Shown here one piece after another: positions 52,571 to 61,092 of a stretch of 64,000 nt of DNA (position 1 is the stretch's first letter; each line of letters opens with the position of its first letter). This DNA comes from Desulfitobacterium chlororespirans DSM 11544 (GTDB lineage Bacteria > Bacillota > Desulfitobacteriia > Desulfitobacteriales > Desulfitobacteriaceae). Location of the stretch: the NCBI RefSeq assembly GCF_900143285.1, contig NZ_FRDN01000004.1:313878-377877 (forward strand), read 5' to 3'. The notes under the pieces were generated by a model. It had not been told where the DNA came from, did not search any database, and saw only the letters and a program-made list of their open reading frames with translations. The position numbers and the translations under genes are program-made.

Positions 52571-52763
52571 ATAGAATCTCAAATCGATATTATATAAAGA
52601 TAAAATAAATTCATCCATTAAGTTTTATTTTCTTTTATATTACACGTCTTATTCCGCCTCAGCATAATTATACAGTAATTCGGATGAAGATACGACTTTC
52701 TGTATGGATGAAGTAATTCCAAAAGGTGCCTTTAAAGGTGCTTAAAAGGAACTGATTAACTAT

Positions 52764-53741
52764 TTAGAACATTTGCTTGCTCATTCTGTCGATCTGTTTA
52801 CTTACTTCATCATAGGCACCTGGGAAAGCACTTAATGGCTGACCCGAGGTCAGACATGGGATGAAGTATTTCTTACCATTTGCTTTGCAAGCCTCTTCCA
52901 CATGCTTGGCACAATTTTCTGGCGTCCAAGCCGGAAAATCAACCAAACCACTGTGGAGTCCTCCCATGAAGGAGATTTGTCCTCCATATTGCTTGATTAG
53001 CTCAGGGATGTTATTCGTATTCATAACGCCCTGCCAGATATCGATTCCCATTTCGATCATAAAGGGGACCAGGTTAGCGGCATAACAATCGCTGTGATGA
53101 ACGATTAATTCGACACCATTGGCTTTATAGCAAGCATATATTCTTTTGTAATAAGGCACGAAGAACTCTTTAAACATTTCAGGAGAAAGGAAGGAGTTTA
53201 TTTGGCTGCCCCAGTCATCATGATGAAACATAGCATCCACATGAATTTTCTCACAGATCACTTTGGCACATTCCAGTTCACGCTGAGTAAGGGCTTCAAT
53301 TAATTCATGCATAGCTTCCGGTTCTTCATAAAAGGCTGTTAAAGCATTTTCCATACCCATCAGGAGGTGCGTCATTTCAAAGAGGCCTGGTACAAAAAAT
53401 CCTGCTACAAACTCCTCGTTACGGTCAACGGAATTGGCATGAGCAATAGCCGGAGCCCATGCTTCATCGGAAGTCTCAATCGGAGGTATTTTCACTTGTT
53501 CCTTCCACTGGGTGATATCCTTCAAAACCGTGTGTTCCTCACCATGGACAGGGAACCAGCCGATTTGATCTTCCGGCCAATTCCATGTAATACCCCAAAT
53601 ATCTTTCCAAGTCTTACCGTAATACATCTCAAGTCCTAAGGGTGCTTCCATAATCAAATTCAAAAACTCATATTGATTGACGAAACGATCCGGGTTCCCG
53701 CCTTTAATAGTTTCCAATAAATTTTGTCTCTTTGTTAACAT
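52764..53741 (-). CDS. Methyltransferase I, URO-D family (O-demethylase)
   Basis: A 325-residue protein of the uroporphyrinogen decarboxylase fold used by methyl-transferring enzymes (MtaA, CmuA and O-demethylase type). Likely zinc ligands lie in MFHHDDWG and VHHSDCYAAN (about 170 and 217). With the corrinoid protein and the pterin methyltransferase upstream it forms the three-part system that takes methyl from aryl methyl ethers such as vanillate. Methoxyaromatic specificity is inferred; methanol or methylamine types are alternatives. Confidence 0.82.
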   Translation of the reverse strand: MLTKRQNLLETIKGGNPDRFVNQYEFLNLIMEAPLGLEMYYGKTWKDIWGITWNWPEDQIGWFPVHGEEHTVLKDITQWKEQVKIPPIETSDEAWAPAIAHANSVDRNEEFVAGFFVPGLFEMTHLLMGMENALTAFYEEPEAMHELIEALTQRELECAKVICEKIHVDAMFHHDDWGSQINSFLSPEMFKEFFVPYYKRIYACYKANGVELIVHHSDCYAANLVPFMIEMGIDIWQGVMNTNNIPELIKQYGGQISFMGGLHSGLVDFPAWTPENCAKHVEEACKANGKKYFIPCLTSGQPLSAFPGAYDEVSKQIDRMSKQMF

Positions 53742-53792
53742 GAGAATTTGCCCTCCTTATATTTTAAATAACTAGCTAAATTCATCATTTTA

Positions 53793-54425
53793 CTAAGCTT
53801 TGACCAATTCAACCGCTTTGACAGCAGCGCTTCCGGCATCCGGAGCAAATCCGTCGGCACCGATTTCATTGGCGTATGCCTGGGTAACGGGCGCTCCACC
53901 GACGATAACTTTCACCCCGGTCACTCCGCTGCCTTTGATTGACTGAACAGCTTCTTTCAGTGCCGGCATGGTGGTGGTCAAAAGTCCTGAACAGGCTACT
54001 AATGTGACGTTTTGATTTTCTTTGATCGCATCAATCCATTTGGTCGTAGGTACGTCTACGCCGAGGTCAATTATGGTAAACCCGGCACTTTCGATCATCA
54101 TGGAAACGAGGTTTTTACCGATGTCATGCAGGTCGCCTGCGACGGTCCCGATAACGCAGGTACCTAAGGAATTGGAGCTGTCACCGGCCAAGAGCGGTTT
54201 CAGAACATCCACACCCTTTGCCATTGCTTTGGCAGCCATCAGCATTTCCGGTACAAAGATATCGCCTGTGGAGAATTTGTCGCCAATAACGCCCATGGAG
54301 TCTACCATTTCCTGCAGAATGTCTTGGGCTGCACTTCCTTCAGCCAGAGCTTCCTGAACCAAACCAACTACCAGTTTTGTTTTTCCTGCCTCTACCGCTG
54401 CTTTAACTTCTTGAATTTTAGCCAT
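53793..54425 (-). CDS. Corrinoid (B12-binding) methyl-carrier protein
   Basis: A 210-residue protein with a helical cap domain and a Rossmann-type B12 domain. The cobalt-coordinating motif DLHDIGKN lies at 98-105, and LVACSGLLTTT and VGGAPVT follow, as in MtaC/OdmA proteins. It accepts methyl on cobalt from methyltransferase I and gives it to tetrahydrofolate through the 54509 product. ATG after AAGGAGG. Confidence 0.93.
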   Translation of the reverse strand: MAKIQEVKAAVEAGKTKLVVGLVQEALAEGSAAQDILQEMVDSMGVIGDKFSTGDIFVPEMLMAAKAMAKGVDVLKPLLAGDSSNSLGTCVIGTVAGDLHDIGKNLVSMMIESAGFTIIDLGVDVPTTKWIDAIKENQNVTLVACSGLLTTTMPALKEAVQSIKGSGVTGVKVIVGGAPVTQAYANEIGADGFAPDAGSAAVKAVELVKA

Positions 54426-54508
54426 TTAAAAGATCCTCCTTATAATGTTTAATTTATTTAATGAATCAAACAACACTTTATGAATAGAACACCTATACAG
54501 GAACAAAT

Positions 54509-55318
54509 TTAAGCGCTATTTTTCTGACCAAATTTTCCTTCTCTGAAGGCGCCGATGTATTCCATGCAGTATTCATCCTGGCCCAGAAGGGCTTCCGCGG
54601 CGTAGATCATCCCGACCAAATCCTGGTTGGTCGGATCGAGAATACCGCTGTCCATACCGGCGTTTATCGCCAGAACACAGAAGGCCTGGTTCACGAGTTT
54701 TCTGGCCGGCAGGTTAAACGAAATATTGCTGAATCCGCCGGTGATGTGGATGGCCGGATACTGTCTCTTAATCTCTCTGATCACGTCCGCGATCATATTG
54801 ATGCCGTCTTCCGAGGTGCAGAGCATTTCGACGAGCGGGTCAATGTGCAGGCGGGACGGAGCAATACCAAATTCTTTGGCTCTTTTCATAATGTTCGTGA
54901 ATACTTCGAGGCGTTTCTCAGCTGTCTTGGAAATTCCGCTGTCATCACACAAAAGAGCAGCACATTGCCATTTGGTATCGGCAATTACTGGAAACACGGC
55001 ATCGATCTTGTCACCTTCGCCGGATACGGAGTTAATGAGTCCCGGCCGTTTGCAGAACTCAATGGCTGCGACACAGGTCTGGGCATGGGGGCTGTCAATA
55101 CAAATCGGGGTGTCGGTCACCTCCTGTACCAGATCGATCAGCCATTTCAAGGTTTCGAGTTCGATGCTGACGTCTGTAGATGCACAGACATCAATGAAAT
55201 CCGCGCCGGCATCGGACTGAATTTTAGCAAGATTGCGGATAAAGCCGGCATCCTTTTCAGCGATGGCTCTCGCTACGGAAGGGATCGCACCGTTGATTTT
55301 TTCACCAATGATGATCAT
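54509..55318 (-). CDS. Methylcorrinoid:tetrahydrofolate methyltransferase
   Basis: A 269-residue pterin-binding TIM barrel of the DHPS/AcsE type: IIGEKINGAI at the start, DFIDVCAST near 39, ICIDSPH near 75, and GGFSNISFNLP (about 196). It is methyltransferase II of an O-demethylase. The third ATG-like codon is used, seven bases after GGAG. First gene behind the sigma-54 promoter at 55367. No gene for the ATP-dependent corrinoid activator is in the window. Confidence 0.92.
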   Translation of the reverse strand: MIIIGEKINGAIPSVARAIAEKDAGFIRNLAKIQSDAGADFIDVCASTDVSIELETLKWLIDLVQEVTDTPICIDSPHAQTCVAAIEFCKRPGLINSVSGEGDKIDAVFPVIADTKWQCAALLCDDSGISKTAEKRLEVFTNIMKRAKEFGIAPSRLHIDPLVEMLCTSEDGINMIADVIREIKRQYPAIHITGGFSNISFNLPARKLVNQAFCVLAINAGMDSGILDPTNQDLVGMIYAAEALLGQDEYCMEYIGAFREGKFGQKNSA

Positions 55319-55366
55319 GAACAATCTCCTTATCTTTAGAATAAAATTTATACATGTCCCTTATAT

Positions 55367-55382
55367 TGCAATATTTGTACCA
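55367..55382 (-). promoter_or_regulatory. Sigma-54 promoter of the O-demethylase operon
   Basis: Minus strand reads TGGTAC-AAATA-TTGCA, about 50 bases above the first gene. Confidence 0.82.
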
Positions 55383-55546
55383 ATGACGAAAGCTCTTAGT
55401 TTTGCCGGGTTTCATCCAATAGAACCATCAAAATTTCCAAATTGGTTACCATATTTAACACTTTTAGTTCTTGCCTAAATTATATGGTGATTCAAGCCGC
55501 ACACCTTTGTTGTTAAGTAGGTCTTCGCCTTTATGACAACTGAGAT

Positions 55547-56386
55547 TTAAACAATTTCAGCAACCCGCATAACTTTGTCGGTAGACGCAACCATTTCCGA
55601 CATTGACGCAGTGATCTGCTCCGATGCAGCAGCTTGACTTTCTCCCAATTCGGATACTTGGTTAACACGGTTGATTAACTCCCTAAAGTCATTTTGAATA
55701 GTCATAATGATACCGTTGATATCGTTGATCGACGAGCTGCTGTTTGTCGCCATTTTTCGGATTTCCTCAGCAACAACGGCAAAGCCCCGGCCTTGTTCGC
55801 CTGCTCTGGCTGCCTCAATCGCTGCATTAAGCCCGAGAAGGTTGGAGTTGGCTGCCACATCCTTGATGAATTTAAGGACTTCGTCAGTTTTTTTGATTTG
55901 CTCCACAATTTTTTCAGACATCGCTTTAATGCTAATGATTTCATGGGCTAACCCCTGGGCTGAATTGGCCAACTCCTCACTTGTCGCTGAAATTTCCTGA
56001 GATACGGCCGACAACGACTGAGCTACGTCATAAAGTGCAGACTGGTTTTCCATACTCGAAGTAAACGATATAGCTCCGACGGTCTGACCCCTATCTCCAG
56101 CTATAGGTATGGTACAAACCTTGAATGGAAAGCCGAAAGTATCGGTCTCGTTAACGATTTCTCCTAAGAGTGGTTGACCTGTCCGAACTACTCCAGAAAC
56201 ACCATCCAGAACTTCAATCGATTGACCAACTGATAAGCCAGTGGCCCTCATTTTATCCCCCATTGCTAAAGCAGTGATTGATTTCGTGTCACAGACAAGA
56301 ATCACACTATCGAGCGGTATAACCTTCTGATAAAACGGAGCGGCTCTTGTGATACATTCTAAAATATCACAATTTTGATCTGACAT
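55547..56386 (-). CDS. Soluble chemoreceptor (MCP without membrane segments)
   Basis: A 279-residue protein. Residues 1-115 form a PAS/GAF-like sensory domain ([27 protein letters not shown]). Residues about 130-279 are a short methyl-accepting signalling coiled coil with the conserved tip [20 protein letters not shown]. No signal peptide or membrane segment is seen, so it would sense an internal signal. Placed between the O-demethylase and molybdoenzyme 5, it may report redox or aromatic metabolism. ATG after GGAGGAGG. Confidence 0.86.
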   Translation of the reverse strand: MSDQNCDILECITRAAPFYQKVIPLDSVILVCDTKSITALAMGDKMRATGLSVGQSIEVLDGVSGVVRTGQPLLGEIVNETDTFGFPFKVCTIPIAGDRGQTVGAISFTSSMENQSALYDVAQSLSAVSQEISATSEELANSAQGLAHEIISIKAMSEKIVEQIKKTDEVLKFIKDVAANSNLLGLNAAIEAARAGEQGRGFAVVAEEIRKMATNSSSSINDINGIIMTIQNDFRELINRVNQVSELGESQAAASEQITASMSEMVASTDKVMRVAEIV

Positions 56387-56502
56387 GATAAATCCTCCTC
56401 CGTATAAACTGTTTAGACCTTTCCTAACCGAATCAATTTTTGCAATTTTTTATCGACATGTTCGAGGTTTAGTTTTTCATTTCATGGGTGGCACACCAAT
56501 TA

Positions 56503-56535
56503 CAAGTGCGCTTCCTTGCTCAGGAAACGCACTTT
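56503..56535 (+). terminator. Hairpin in the chemoreceptor/molybdoenzyme 5 spacer
   Basis: AAGTGCGCTTCCT and AGGAAACGCACTT with a short loop, one mismatch; TTTTCTT follows on the plus strand. It may also serve the minus-strand Fe-S gene that ends at 56613. Confidence 0.55.
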
Positions 56536-56612
56536 TCTTCATATTCGTTTATCGAATCATTCTTTTAAACCTTGAAGACAGGTATTCACCTGTAACTATG
56601 ATGTTAAGCCCG

Positions 56613-56951
56613 CTATAACGTTTTGTTTAAAGTAAAAAGAACCATTTTTTCATGCGTGATTCTGGGTGCCAAATCCTGAACATCCCCATATTCAATACAC
56701 CCAGCCTGACAGTGTTGGACACAAGAGGGTTTCTTTCCTTTAGAAGTCCGGTTCCCGCAACTATCGCAATAATCAGTTGGTGAGGGAAAATAATCATATT
56801 GGTATCGTCCAAAGGGCAAAGGTGTCGGTCCGATGCTATTTAATTTTATGCCGTCTTTGGTTGGCTCGAATTCGTGCTCCTGACGACAAGCGATTTCACA
56901 AGTGTGACATCCGGTGCAATATTTGTAATCAATTAAAAGTCCTTTAGTCAT
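56613..56951 (-). CDS. Fe-S subunit of molybdoenzyme 5
   Basis: A 112-residue ferredoxin subunit: CTGCHTCEIAC (about 12-22), CDSC ... CVQHC and an extra Cys in QAGCIEYG. Two 4Fe-4S clusters expected. It is a homologue of the subunits at 17296 and 38869 and follows its catalytic gene by 29 bases. Confidence 0.88.
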   Translation of the reverse strand: MTKGLLIDYKYCTGCHTCEIACRQEHEFEPTKDGIKLNSIGPTPLPFGRYQYDYFPSPTDYCDSCGNRTSKGKKPSCVQHCQAGCIEYGDVQDLAPRITHEKMVLFTLNKTL

Positions 56952-56980
56952 GGGTTCAATCCCCTTTCATTCGAATCTTT

Positions 56981-59212
56981 TCAATCAGCTTTACTGATCT
57001 TGCAGAGCAGTGTTTTGTATGAGTTAGCTAATCCGGATTTGCCGGGGCGCATGGGCACCAGTAAATTAATATTGGATTCAAAGGCGCCAAATAAGGTACC
57101 ATCCTCAGGATCTCTTTCCGGGAACCACCAGGCATGGTCGGCCGACACAGTATCCTTACGCATCCCTTCGAGGAATTCCGCTTTCATCCTGCATTCACCA
57201 AGATTATTTTCGATTTTCACCCAATCGCCTTCTTTGATACCATAGTTTGCGGCGGTTTCAGGGTTCATGGTTACTTGGGGAAAAGGATGCAAACGACGCA
57301 TTGACGGACTCTGACGGTGTTCAGAATGGAAAAAACCCCAACGACGCGCACCGGTGGTGAGTACCAGGGGATACTCTTTGGCCAGCTCTGGTGTTGTAAC
57401 AGGACTTTCCGGGGGTTCTTCAAAACTTGCGAGTGTCTCAAGACCGAAAAAGCCAAGAGTCTCACAATTGAATTGGTATTTACCATCCGAGGTGTTAAAT
57501 CCCGGCTGGCCATCTTCGCGGAGCAGGCCTTTTTCGTGCTTATAATATTCAAATTCCGGATATAACCATGTCTGCTCTTTTAACTCATCATACTTCAACG
57601 GCGTATTTCTCAATACAAAGTTGTAGAATTCTTCATCGTTTTTCCATGGGTTCCCTGTGGGATCAAAGCGCTTGCCAATTTCGTAAATGATCTGTTGATC
57701 CGACTTACATTCACCCAATGGCTCGATAGCCTGAATAATAGGACCAAGATAATAAGGTTGGTGACCGATGAGTCCAATGCGCTCGGCAAAGGAGGCGGCG
57801 GGCAATATCACATCCGCCAGCGCCAGTGCTGTCGGGGTCATAAACATATCAACAACGGCAATGAAATCCAGCGTTTGACATGCTTTCAAGACTCGTTTGG
57901 ACTCCCCGCCCATACAGACAATCGGGTTCGTTGTTTGCAGCCATAAGGCCTTGACAGGATAGGGTTCAGCCGTTTCCATTGCTTCGAGAATCATATCGGG
58001 ACTGCACATACGGCCAGCCTGTAATGCGGGGTATTTTTGGTTTAACTGTTTTGCCATCTTTTCTTCGTCTTCCACGGATGTTCCTGAAGCCGGCTGCCAA
58101 GTATCCGCTACTCCGAAACAAGGATGCGCTATCACCATACTGCCGGGCTTTTCAATGTTGCCTGTTAAAGCCACAAGATCCAATATCGCCATACCGGTCA
58201 GGAAACCCTCCGAATTGTGATCCATGGCGACACCCCATTGTAAACAGGCTGATTCCGCATTTGCGAAAGCACGGGCTGCGTCGATAATCAGCTGTTTATC
58301 AATACCGCAAATATCCGCAACTTTTTCCGGCGGGTATTCCTCGCTGTTTTTCTTAAAATCTTCAAAGCCGCTTGTCCATTTTTTAACAAATTCTTTGTCT
58401 TCAAGCCCTTCGGCACAAATAACATTTGCAAAAGCAATAGCTAAAGCCGCGTCGGTGCCTGGACGCACAGGTAGCCAATATTTTGCTCTTGACGCGATCC
58501 ATGTCAGCTTGGGGTCAATGACAATCAGTTCGCTGCCGCGCTTCATACATTCGACAATCCAATGACCGAGAGTTCCGTCGGAGTTGGCAACGACCGGATT
58601 GTTACCCCATATCACAATAATACCCGGGGGAACCCACTTTGGATCCTCATAGCGCTTTATTGAAAATTGGGAGTAATCGGCAATAGGGAAATCTCCCATC
58701 TTGAAAGCAGTACTTACCAGCCGCGGGATGTAGCAACCATTGCCGCTTAAAAAGGATGCATAATTAGGCGTATTGAAGGATTTTGCCGTACGGGGACCAT
58801 AACCGTTGATATCGCGTCCGGTTCCCTGCATAACAACAATGGATTCCGAACCGTATTTATCAGCAACTTCCTTAATCTTTTTTTCGCATAGATCATATGC
58901 TTCATCCCAGGTGATTTTTTCCCATTTATTTTCGCCGCGCGCCCCAATACGTTTCATCGGGTGTAAAAGACGATCAGGGTGATAGATCATTTCCTTTCCC
59001 GCCAAACAACGGGGACAAAGTCTTCCCTGATTGTAGGGATTCTCCGGGTCGCCTTCAATTTTCATCAAATTACCATCTTTTACATACATTAAGACACCAC
59101 AGTTGTCGTGACAGCCAGGGCCAGTACGTGCATTGCTGCGAAATACCGTATAACCGTCTTCTTCCCATTTCCACGGAAGAGCTTTAGAGTCGTTTTGAGT
59201 TTTGAATTCCAT
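56981..59212 (-). CDS. Molybdopterin oxidoreductase 5, catalytic subunit
   Basis: A 743-residue DMSO-reductase family protein without Tat signal. The N-terminal site reads RTGPGCHDNCG and GRLCPRC: the first of the usual four cluster Cys is absent. Mo-ligand region SGNGCYIPRL near residue 157. The same WKWEEDGYTV N-terminal segment is seen at 17796, so molybdoenzymes 1, 4 and 5 form one subfamily of soluble two-subunit enzymes. It has no clear sigma-54 promoter of its own; it may be read through from the transhydroxylase-like operon 150 bp above. Substrate unknown. Confidence 0.88.
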   Translation of the reverse strand: MEFKTQNDSKALPWKWEEDGYTVFRSNARTGPGCHDNCGVLMYVKDGNLMKIEGDPENPYNQGRLCPRCLAGKEMIYHPDRLLHPMKRIGARGENKWEKITWDEAYDLCEKKIKEVADKYGSESIVVMQGTGRDINGYGPRTAKSFNTPNYASFLSGNGCYIPRLVSTAFKMGDFPIADYSQFSIKRYEDPKWVPPGIIVIWGNNPVVANSDGTLGHWIVECMKRGSELIVIDPKLTWIASRAKYWLPVRPGTDAALAIAFANVICAEGLEDKEFVKKWTSGFEDFKKNSEEYPPEKVADICGIDKQLIIDAARAFANAESACLQWGVAMDHNSEGFLTGMAILDLVALTGNIEKPGSMVIAHPCFGVADTWQPASGTSVEDEEKMAKQLNQKYPALQAGRMCSPDMILEAMETAEPYPVKALWLQTTNPIVCMGGESKRVLKACQTLDFIAVVDMFMTPTALALADVILPAASFAERIGLIGHQPYYLGPIIQAIEPLGECKSDQQIIYEIGKRFDPTGNPWKNDEEFYNFVLRNTPLKYDELKEQTWLYPEFEYYKHEKGLLREDGQPGFNTSDGKYQFNCETLGFFGLETLASFEEPPESPVTTPELAKEYPLVLTTGARRWGFFHSEHRQSPSMRRLHPFPQVTMNPETAANYGIKEGDWVKIENNLGECRMKAEFLEGMRKDTVSADHAWWFPERDPEDGTLFGAFESNINLLVPMRPGKSGLANSYKTLLCKISKAD

Positions 59213-59362
59213 CGTTTTTCCTCCTTCTTCCTACTGGCTTATTTTTGATTTGCGTGCTGGATATTCCTGTCACTCTTTTTACCATCCTCCTTTAGCCTTT
59301 TTCCAGCTTATGGATTCACAATCATTTTTCATAGAGATTATTATGCATTAAATGTACAAATT

Positions 59363-59752
59363 CTAACATTCTACATCGCTTTCTTTTGCTGCTTCCATTA
59401 TGGGCTGTTTGTGCATTTTCAAGTATGCCAGGGCACCTAAGACACCACAAAGGAAAACAAAAAGAACGATACCGAGGAGAGTTACTAATACGGATAGGCT
59501 TGCAGGCCAGATACCGGCAACCGCTAATGAACCGATACTGTATGCAACATTGCCTGCAGCAAGGATCATCACATTAAGACCGCCACTCGCATATTGCATC
59601 AATTGATCTATGACGCCAAACGGTGTCAGGATGGCTCCCAAAATAAACGCGATACCGAGTAGTTTAAACACTCCAAGTTTAGTGTACATAAGCGGAATCT
59701 GGAAGATCAGGCACATGATGCCTCCAAGAATAAATGCATTAAGGAATATCAT
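59363..59752 (-). CDS. SpoVAEB/SpoVAC-like membrane protein B
   Basis: A 129-residue, about four-helix membrane protein. The order of helices and the GVIDQLMQYASGGLNVMILAAG turn match the small SpoVAC/SpoVAEB proteins that move dipicolinic acid in spores. Its C-terminal end has a polar tail. Here it lies in a molybdoenzyme operon with a second SpoVA-like gene 13 bp above, and no other sporulation genes. A carrier for an aromatic acid is a reasonable inference. Confidence 0.6.
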   Translation of the reverse strand: MIFLNAFILGGIMCLIFQIPLMYTKLGVFKLLGIAFILGAILTPFGVIDQLMQYASGGLNVMILAAGNVAYSIGSLAVAGIWPASLSVLVTLLGIVLFVFLCGVLGALAYLKMHKQPIMEAAKESDVEC

Positions 59753-59765
59753 AAATAATAACCTC

Positions 59766-60161
59766 CTATGCTATTAACGTTACACCGGCTCCTATCAGAG
59801 CAGACACGACCACAACAATGACGACAAATATCACAAATGGTTTCAGTCCATTAACAATGGCTTTCCCAAGCGGCGCACCGCTCCCCCGAATGCCGCAGAT
59901 AGCGCCGGCTACAGCTGCCGCGAGACCACAGAATGGCATAATTGCGCCAAAGCCGCCAACTTTTTCAATCTTTTGATAAAGCCCGCAAGCAAATAGCACA
60001 CCGCCAATGATCCCCATTACGCCAAGCACTAGAGGACCGACCAGCTCGGGGCCGTATCCGGGTCCCAAAACTCCGCCAATCAGCACCATAAGCAATTGAC
60101 CCATAAGCCCAAAAATGCCGCCGACGATAAAAGCTCCCGCTAGTTTCTTAACCGCATCCAT
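59766..60161 (-). CDS. SpoVAC-like membrane protein A
   Basis: A 131-residue membrane protein of the same general type: AFIVGGIFGLMGQLLM at the start and GLYQKIEKVGGFGAIMPFCG in the middle, like the SpoVAC pattern GLYDKIGQFAGAGSLVPVTG. ATG after GGAGGG. Probably pairs with the next gene to make a small channel or transporter for the transhydroxylase-like enzyme's substrate. Confidence 0.65.
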   Translation of the reverse strand: MDAVKKLAGAFIVGGIFGLMGQLLMVLIGGVLGPGYGPELVGPLVLGVMGIIGGVLFACGLYQKIEKVGGFGAIMPFCGLAAAVAGAICGIRGSGAPLGKAIVNGLKPFVIFVVIVVVVSALIGAGVTLIA

Positions 60162-60244
60162 GATTTAACCCTCCTTTTATTTTGGAACGTCTTTGTTGCG
60201 TTTAGGTACTATAGTAATCTTTTCCTTATATTTTTCGGGGAGGC

Positions 60245-60273
60245 GCCCCCCTTTGAAGGCTTTGAAGGGGGGC
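60245..60273 (-). other. Intercistronic GC-rich hairpin
   Basis: GCCCCCCTT and AAGGGGGGC arms between the small subunit gene and the SpoVAC-like gene, no T-run. Likely lowers or separates expression of the membrane genes. Confidence 0.65.
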
Positions 60274-60280
60274 ATTCAGA

Positions 60281-61090
60281 CTACTTTGCCATCGCAATAT
60301 CTTCGACTTTTAAGCTTTTGGTTACATTGATCCCTTTTTTCTCATAAGGTTTATAACCTGCCTTGGCAACCTTAAGGGAATATGAGCCGGCAGTAAGTTT
60401 TTTGAACCAATAATCGCCAAACCGGTCTGTTTTTTGAACGTAGACTTGTCCACTTTCTTCATTCGTCAAGGTGACTTCCACGTCTTTTAGACACTCGTCG
60501 ATTGCCGGATCATAGATCTCGCCGGCAACAAACAGTTTGGGAGCATTCAGATAGTAAACACTGGGCTTGGTCCCGTACTCCGGCTTCATAACTTCAGCTT
60601 GGGCGATAAGATCCTTGAATTCGCTTTCCTCACCAAAGAGTAAGGCACCAGTTGGACAAGAATCCACACATCTGGGCTCTCGGCCTTCATCCACCAGATG
60701 GGCACAACCCGTACATTTTTGGGGAAGATCCAGTTCATCATTCCAGTACACTGCACCATACGGGCAAACATCCATAATATTCCTTTGTCCTTTAGCCTTT
60801 TCAGGGTCAATAATAACCAGCCCGTCATTGCGTCTGTGAACGGCTCCATTTTCTGCTACCTTCAGGCACGGTGCCTCAGCGCAATGCATGCAGGGTCTGG
60901 CTACATACTCGATATTGACTTTCGGTACCTGGCCATGAACAGTTTGGTTCAATTTCATCCAAAAATGCCCTGTATCCGGCTGCGGCTTGGCAATGGGAGA
61001 CCAATCATTGTCAACGTGTTCATCCTTGCAGGAAATCTGACAGTTGTGACAACCATTGCATTTTGCAATATCAACGATAAATACTTTCAT
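60281..61090 (-). CDS. Transhydroxylase-like small subunit (ferredoxin + beta-barrel domain)
   Basis: A 269-residue subunit. The N-terminal two thirds hold three 4Fe-4S groups (CNGCHNCQISC; CMHCAEAPC; CTGC ... CVDSCP). The C-terminal 85 residues (VAGEIYDPAIDECLKDVEVT onward) are a carboxypeptidase-regulatory-like beta sandwich. That combination, and the length, match the 274-residue small subunit of pyrogallol-phloroglucinol transhydroxylase. The ATG nine bases after GGAGG is used; an earlier ATG overlaps the large subunit stop as ATGA. Confidence 0.87.
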   Translation of the reverse strand: MKVFIVDIAKCNGCHNCQISCKDEHVDNDWSPIAKPQPDTGHFWMKLNQTVHGQVPKVNIEYVARPCMHCAEAPCLKVAENGAVHRRNDGLVIIDPEKAKGQRNIMDVCPYGAVYWNDELDLPQKCTGCAHLVDEGREPRCVDSCPTGALLFGEESEFKDLIAQAEVMKPEYGTKPSVYYLNAPKLFVAGEIYDPAIDECLKDVEVTLTNEESGQVYVQKTDRFGDYWFKKLTAGSYSLKVAKAGYKPYEKKGINVTKSLKVEDIAMAK

Positions 61091-61092
61091 GA

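Noticed and set aside
56482-56497. TGGCAC-ACCAA-TTACA on the plus strand
   Set aside because: The -12 GC is missing and no gene follows on that strand.
59344-59359. Possible sigma-54 promoter for molybdoenzyme 5
   Set aside because: Reads TTGTAC-ATTTA-ATGCA on the minus strand: spacing fits but the essential GG is TG. Kept out of the promoter list.
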